Below, in pieces: positions 41,323 through 45,090 of a stretch of 45,090 nt of DNA; the stretch's first letter is position 1; each line of letters begins with the position of its first letter. The stretch is from JAFARE01 sp035566535 (GTDB taxonomy: Bacteria > Chloroflexota > Dormibacteria > Aeolococcales > Aeolococcaceae). The stretch is taken from the NCBI GenBank assembly GCA_035566535.1, contig DATMRA010000002.1:1-45090 (forward strand). Reading direction: 5' to 3'. The translations under genes were made by a program, and so were the position numbers. The notes beneath the pieces are model-generated. The model ran no database searches. It was not told the origin of the DNA and saw only the letters and a list, made by a program, of their open reading frames with translations.

Positions 41323-43055
41323 CCGGCCTCGGTGGCGGCGTTCAAGAAAGCCGCGTGGCTCTGCAGCTGGGGATAGTTGCCCAGCGGCGTCCCGTCGTGC
41401 GGATCCACGACCTCGCCAAACAACCCGAGGCTCCCGCGGGCGCCGACCGCCGCGCGAAAGTGCGGGCTGCCGTCACCGCCGGCGGACTGCCGCGCAGTGG
41501 CCATCCAGAACGTGGGGAAGACAAAGGGGCCGCACGGATCACGCATCTCGTCGGGCTGGCCTTCATAGCGGTCGAGCAGACCGTTGCGATCGAGGCGTCG
41601 CTCGATCAGGTCCAGGGTGCGGCGCTGGAGTGGGTCGTGCGGAGCCAGGAAGCCGACATGTGACATCAGCGCCAGCGCCGCGTCGGCACCGCCGCCGTCA
41701 GAACGCAGCTCGAGCGCGCTGCCCGCTCCCGCAAGGATCTCCGCCCGCAGCGCCTCTCCCGTGCGTCGCCATCGGTCGCCGTCGCCGGAGAGAATTCCGG
41801 GGCCTGCCATGCGCGAGGCTCCGTTGAGCGCGACTGCAGCCACCATCCGGGAGTGCGTGTACTGGCGCGGCCGCCCGCGGATCTCCCAGATGCCGTGGTC
41901 GGGCTCGCCCCAGTTAGCCACCAGCCAGTCCGCGCAGCGGCTCGTCGCCGCGCCGACCCCTGCAGGAAGGCCGCCGTGCGCCGTCAGCGTCCAGGCGAGC
42001 TCGATGAACTCCGCGGGCGCATCGATCTGCACCTGCGCCGCCGCGGCGTTGCCAATGCGCACGGGCCTCGCACCACGGTATCCCTGCAGCTGGCGAAGCT
42101 CGTGCTCTGCAGGAGGTTTCTGGCCGTCGACGCGGAATACAGGTGTTGGTCCGTGTTCGTTGATGACCTCAGCGAGGAAGGCGGCAAGCGCGTGCGCGGC
42201 GTGCACCTGTCCGGTGCGCGCCAGCGCGATTCCCGCGAGTGACGCGTCGCGCAGCCAGCAGTATCGGTAGTCCCAGGTTCGAGACGAACCCGGCCACTGA
42301 GGGAGCGATGTCGTCGGCGCCGCGACGACTCCCCCGCCGCGTTGCAACAGGCCGAGGAGAACCGCGACGGAGGTGGTCATGAGTCGCGCGCATTCGCCGG
42401 CACCCATCACGTCGGTTGCCAGCGAGCCGCATTGCGCATCCCGCGACGGCGCGAGCAGGCGCTGCCAGTGAGCGATCGTCTCGTCGATGCCGGCGAACTC
42501 TGTTGCCGGTACCTCCGCGGCGCCAAGCACGACTGTGCGGTCCTCGCCAGCGGCCAGTTCGAATCGGGCGACTGCGGTGCCGTCCTCGACGCGCCACTCA
42601 CCCGGCGCATCGACGGCGAGGCTGAGACCGCCCCCTGATGCGGTGACGCGCGTCCCGTCAATACGCCACTCTCCCGGCTGCCTCCCGGCGTCAAACGCCG
42701 GGCGGAATCGCACCTCCATGGCGCAAGCGGTTGCGGCCGTACTCATGCGGCGGATGAGTGCTGCGGGTCCGTCCCAGGCCAGCGCGTCGTCAACCACGAC
42801 GTTGGTTTCCTGATCCACGCGCCACTCGGTGCGGAGCACGAGCCCGGCATCGTGATAGCTCCGCGATGCCACAGTCGCCGGCGCGGCAGGTCGCAGCGAA
42901 AAGCAACCACCTTGCGTGTCGTCGAGCAATGAGAAGAGCACCGGAGACGAGTCGACACGCGGCCAGCACAGCCACGCAATGTTGCCGTCAGGATCGACGA
43001 GCGCTGCGGTGCGGCCGTCGGCCAGGAGCGCATGCTCTCCGATCGCGTGCTGCAA
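41319..43055 (-). CDS. Glycoside hydrolase family 15 (glucoamylase/trehalase-like)
   Basis: 578 residues. An N-terminal beta-sandwich (IGEHALLADGRTAALVDPDGNIAWLCWPRVDS) and a C-terminal (alpha/alpha)6 barrel. Catalytic motifs: SSRTWDYRYCWLRDASL, the first glutamate in EPDHGIWEIRGRPRQYTHS and the second in GLFGEVVDPHDG followed by LGNYPQLQSHAAFLNA. Actinobacterial relatives hydrolyse trehalose or maltose/starch. Cytoplasmic (no signal peptide). The TTG at 43055 has TACACT 8 nt upstream. It is convergent with the NIF3 gene. Confidence 0.93.
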   Translation of the reverse strand: MQHAIGEHALLADGRTAALVDPDGNIAWLCWPRVDSSPVLFSLLDDTQGGCFSLRPAAPATVASRSYHDAGLVLRTEWRVDQETNVVVDDALAWDGPAALIRRMSTAATACAMEVRFRPAFDAGRQPGEWRIDGTRVTASGGGLSLAVDAPGEWRVEDGTAVARFELAAGEDRTVVLGAAEVPATEFAGIDETIAHWQRLLAPSRDAQCGSLATDVMGAGECARLMTTSVAVLLGLLQRGGGVVAAPTTSLPQWPGSSRTWDYRYCWLRDASLAGIALARTGQVHAAHALAAFLAEVINEHGPTPVFRVDGQKPPAEHELRQLQGYRGARPVRIGNAAAAQVQIDAPAEFIELAWTLTAHGGLPAGVGAATSRCADWLVANWGEPDHGIWEIRGRPRQYTHSRMVAAVALNGASRMAGPGILSGDGDRWRRTGEALRAEILAGAGSALELRSDGGGADAALALMSHVGFLAPHDPLQRRTLDLIERRLDRNGLLDRYEGQPDEMRDPCGPFVFPTFWMATARQSAGGDGSPHFRAAVGARGSLGLFGEVVDPHDGTPLGNYPQLQSHAAFLNAATEAG

Positions 43056-43063
43056 ACCGGGCC

Positions 43064-43069
43064 AGTGTA
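43064..43069 (-). promoter_or_regulatory. -10-like TACACT before the GH15 gene
   Basis: TACACT, 8 nt, then the TTG at 43055; no Shine-Dalgarno. Confidence 0.4.
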
Positions 43070-43079
43070 GGCCGCGAAC

Positions 43080-44243
43080 TCAGGGGATGGTGCGCGCGAT
43101 GCTGGCGATCTTCGCCGCCCAGCTTGGATCGGACGCGTAGTCCACGTTCATCCCGCGCAGCGTGGGTCCGTGAAAATAGGAGCCCGTTGGGCTCAGGTAG
43201 TGGACCTGCACAAACTGCGCGACATATTGAATGCAGGCATCGAAGCTGGAGAAGGTCGAGGCGTCGCCGTACGGGTTGCTGTCGTTGGCGTTGAAACCGA
43301 ACAGGTTGTGCTTATCGTGAGCGATTGCGCTGCTGCCCCAGTTGGACTCGAGGATCGCGTGGGCCACGAAGTATCGAGCGCTCACATGGAACTGCTGCTC
43401 CGCGTGCATGAAGCTGTCGCCCAGGCCGGCCATCGCGGTCCCCTGGAGGAAGGTGTTGATGCGCGCGGCGGACTCACCCGACGGCACGGTGAGGTCGGTG
43501 TCGACGGTGAACAGTGGTCCGGGAACAGGTGTGTAGATGGTGCCCGCCGCTCGCGCGGCAGCCAGGGCAGCCTGCGCGGCGCTCAGCTGGGTCTGCGCCT
43601 GCAGCACCGCTTTGTGCGCTGAGACATCTGCCACCTGCACCTGCTCTTCCTGGACAGCGATGAGCGCCCGCGTGGTCGCGGCCTGCGCCTCAGCCACGGC
43701 GACCTGCTGACGCGCCGCATTGTCCTGGGCGAGGGTGGCCGCGGCCCGTGCCGCGTCCGTCACGATGCGGCGCACCAGCTCCTGCACAGCGTTGGTAACG
43801 TGGTCGAGCTTCACCTTGCGTTGTATCGCCGTGGAGATGTCACTCGCTGAGAGGATGTACACGAGGTCCGCCTCCGATCCACCGTTTTCGTATGAGTGAC
43901 GGAGATAGGCCGCGAGGTGCCCGCGGTCCGTGGACAGCTCAGTGTCGATCTGGGTCACCGTCGCCGTATCGGTGACGATGGTTGCGTTGAGCGTCACGAT
44001 CGCGCGGTCCAGCGCCGCGAGCCGTGCCGTCGCGCTGGCCAGGTCGGCTCGGGCCGCCGACAGGGCGTGGTCGGCGCTGCTGGCCTGCGATTGCGCGTTG
44101 TGCAGACTCTGACTCGCAGAGTCGACGACGGACTGGGGGTCACCTGCCGCGGCGACGGGCACGGCGATGAGCATGAGCGCGCCGATCAAAGGAAGCGCCA
44201 CGTCCACGCGATGACGGGCAAGCCAAAAAGATTGGCGAGTCAT
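43080..44243 (-). CDS. Secreted coiled-coil glucosaminidase (GH73-like peptidoglycan hydrolase)
   Basis: 387 residues. Signal peptide (VALPLIGALMLIAVPVAAAG), then about 190 residues of Ala/Gln/Thr-rich coiled coil as in PcsB/RipA-type hydrolases that couple to FtsEX. The catalytic domain from about 265 has ARYFVAHAILESNWGSSAIAHDKHNLFGFNANDSNPYG, the LytD/FlgJ glucosaminidase core with the catalytic Glu in ILESNWG. FtsEX itself is not here. Palindromic TGACG/CGTCA sites lie 35-77 nt upstream. Confidence 0.9.
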   Translation of the reverse strand: MTRQSFWLARHRVDVALPLIGALMLIAVPVAAAGDPQSVVDSASQSLHNAQSQASSADHALSAARADLASATARLAALDRAIVTLNATIVTDTATVTQIDTELSTDRGHLAAYLRHSYENGGSEADLVYILSASDISTAIQRKVKLDHVTNAVQELVRRIVTDAARAAATLAQDNAARQQVAVAEAQAATTRALIAVQEEQVQVADVSAHKAVLQAQTQLSAAQAALAAARAAGTIYTPVPGPLFTVDTDLTVPSGESAARINTFLQGTAMAGLGDSFMHAEQQFHVSARYFVAHAILESNWGSSAIAHDKHNLFGFNANDSNPYGDASTFSSFDACIQYVAQFVQVHYLSPTGSYFHGPTLRGMNVDYASDPSWAAKIASIARTIP

Positions 44244-44277
44244 TGCGGCCAGTCTCCCATCGGAGTGGCTGCCGGCC

Positions 44278-44320
44278 TGACAGCGTCATGACGCCGTCAA
44301 GAGATGTGACGAAGCCGTCA
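44278..44320. promoter_or_regulatory. Candidate operator: repeated TGACG/CGTCA palindromes
   Basis: TGACAGCGTCATGACGCCGTCA (palindromic around GCGTCATGACGC) at 44278-44299 and TGACGAAGCCGTCA at 44307-44320 stand 35 nt upstream of the glucosaminidase ATG. Two palindromes of the same half-site suggest binding of a dimeric regulator. Confidence 0.5.
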
Positions 44321-44383
44321 CGGAAGGGTCGACGAATCGAATATGTCGCGTTGCCGGAACTTGTCAGCGCCGGCAGGTCGCTG

Positions 44384-44584
44384 TTAAGAAGCCTTGCGCT
44401 CCAGCAGCTTGCGGCGGATCTCGGCAGCGGTGGCGCTCACCTCGACCAGGCTGCGTGGACCGCAGCTGGAGCACACGTGGTACCCGCCCACCGGCTCACC
44501 ATCGGCGCCGTAATAGAGAACGGAGAGCATGGACGAGCCGCACGCTTTACAGTGCTCCCGCTCCTCCTCCATCAACGTCTCCAT
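44384..44584 (-). CDS. Small zinc-ribbon protein, unknown function
   Basis: 66 residues from the ATG at 44584. Two knuckles, CKAC near residue 12 and CSSC near residue 36, would bind one zinc. The middle reads LYYGADGEPVGGYHV and the C-terminal helix is basic (ATAAEIRRKLLERKAS). The frame can be extended to a TTG at 44644 inside rsmG but that adds an unlikely N-terminus. I do not recognise a family. Divergent from rsmG; it precedes the glucosaminidase by 140 nt. Confidence 0.65.
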   Translation of the reverse strand: METLMEEEREHCKACGSSMLSVLYYGADGEPVGGYHVCSSCGPRSLVEVSATAAEIRRKLLERKAS

Positions 44585-44608
44585 AGCATGCTGCCCATCG
44601 TCCGACAC

Positions 44609-44614
44609 GACAAT
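44609..44614 (+). promoter_or_regulatory. -10 element GACAAT of rsmG
   Basis: GACAAT, then GATCGC, then the ATG at 44621; no Shine-Dalgarno. Same spacing as folB and the XRE gene. Confidence 0.55.
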
Positions 44615-44620
44615 GATCGC

Positions 44621-45090
44621 ATGCCAGAGCGCGAGATGGAACAAGTGATTAAGTCACAGCGGGCGGCGCTCACCTCGTATCTGGACGAGCTCGCGCGCTG
44701 GAACGCCCGAATCAACCTGACCTCCGTGCCTGCGCCGGAAGGGTGGCGCCGCCACATCGACGAGAGCGTTGAGTTGCTCGAGGCAGCCGATCCTCCACCT
44801 GGCGCCGCGATCGTCGATGTCGGCTCAGGGGCCGGCATCCCGGGCGCGGTCATGGCGATCCTGCGCCCCGACCTCTGGGTGACCCTGCTCGAGGCAGACG
44901 CCCGCAAGGCCGCGTTCCTCGACCACGTGTCCGGCCTACTCGGCCTGGGCGGCGTGACGGTGGCGAACGTCCGCGCCGAGGACGCAGGTCGCGATCCGCG
45001 CCTCCGCGAAGCGTTCGACCTCGCCGTCTCCCGAGCGGCCGCTGAGCCGCCGGCCCTCTGCGAGCTGGCGCTGCCGCTCGTCCGCCCCGG
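44621..45090 (+). CDS. rsmG: 16S rRNA (guanine527-N7)-methyltransferase RsmG (3' end cut)
   Basis: 156 codons visible to the window edge; complete RsmG is about 210-240 residues, so the C-terminal quarter to third is missing. The N-terminal helix LDELARWNARINLTSV is typical, followed by the SAM-binding IVDVGSGAGIPGAVMAILRPD and LLEADARKAAFLDHV, and FDLAVSRAAAEPP. It methylates G527 of 16S rRNA using S-adenosylmethionine. The ATG at 44621 is supported by the -10 hexamer 6 nt upstream. Confidence 0.93.
   Translation, partial: MPEREMEQVIKSQRAALTSYLDELARWNARINLTSVPAPEGWRRHIDESVELLEAADPPPGAAIVDVGSGAGIPGAVMAILRPDLWVTLLEADARKAAFLDHVSGLLGLGGVTVANVRAEDAGRDPRLREAFDLAVSRAAAEPPALCELALPLVRP

Noticed and set aside
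44585..44644. N-terminal extension of the small zinc-ribbon protein to the TTG at 44644
   Set aside because: It would run through the rsmG promoter and start, and adds a sequence unlike a normal N-terminus.
1..45090. CRISPR array, insertion sequence, prophage or integron
   Set aside because: No regularly spaced direct repeats, transposase, integrase or phage genes were seen in any frame.

Overview
This is a GC-rich, densely packed bacterial chromosome window with no mobile element, CRISPR array or phage gene that I can see, and no stretch over 300 bases without a gene. The gene set is mostly housekeeping: SUF iron-sulfur assembly, folate and one-carbon enzymes, serine biosynthesis, the rpsF-ssb-rpsR ribosomal block, glycine cleavage and peptidoglycan remodelling. 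A single-membrane or actinobacterium-like cell is suggested by the lipoproteins, the S11 D,D-carboxypeptidase, two FemAB-type transferases and an Amidase_3, together with no outer-membrane genes. A YvcK with N-terminal membrane helices, a SUF operon led by an Rrf2 regulator and carrying a Rieske ferredoxin, and a DUF1015-serA-aminotransferase cluster fit the Chloroflexota / Candidatus Dormibacterota side of the Terrabacteria. That placement is inference from gene style, not a phylogeny.

Layout. 1-5571 (minus): rrf2-sufC-sufB-sufD-Rieske-sufS, mostly overlapping by 1-4 nt, sufS running off the left edge. 5467-6123: a small lipoprotein with a problematic start. 6133-8354 (minus): an IscS/NifS-type cysteine desulfurase overlapping an isocitrate/isopropylmalate dehydrogenase-family gene. 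8463-12364 (plus): a MacB/LolD-type ABC ATPase, a large two-FtsX-domain permease and a small membrane protein. 12357-12734 (minus): a receiver-only response regulator. 12796-17201 (plus): two unknown genes, a PfkB-family kinase, class II fructose-1,6-bisphosphatase and YvcK. 17403-20234 (minus): a crotonase and two FemAB-like proteins. 20334-23765: HU, a cation efflux protein, a D,D-carboxypeptidase, a zinc-ribbon protein and an XRE regulator. 23916-26991 (plus): folB-folD-unknown-folC. 27004-33059 (minus): thioredoxin, FmdB-like protein, DUF1015, serA, class V aminotransferase, amidase. 33259-34417 (minus): rpsF-ssb-rpsR. 34563-37347 (minus): a secreted propeller-like lipoprotein, tRNA-Val(CAC), gcvH, gcvT. 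37479-41322 (plus): penicillin acylase, a membrane-anchored unknown, a NIF3-family protein. 41319-44584 (minus): a GH15 glycosidase, a coiled-coil glucosaminidase, a small zinc ribbon. 44621-end: rsmG, cut by the right edge.

Two non-coding signals stand out. First, a 138-bp structured element occurs twice (17224-17361 on plus; 33106-33243 on minus), each just downstream of the last gene of a transcription unit and in its orientation. The copies match at 121 of 138 positions, and four of the differences are paired compensatory changes that keep stems intact. This is the strongest candidate here for an undescribed structured RNA or palindromic element. Second, many genes that start a transcription unit lack a Shine-Dalgarno sequence and instead have a -10-like hexamer (TACAAT, GACAAT, TATAAT, TACGAT) 6-9 nt before the start codon, implying widespread leaderless transcription. 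Genes such as rpsF, gcvH, sufB, hup and trx have clear Shine-Dalgarno sequences.
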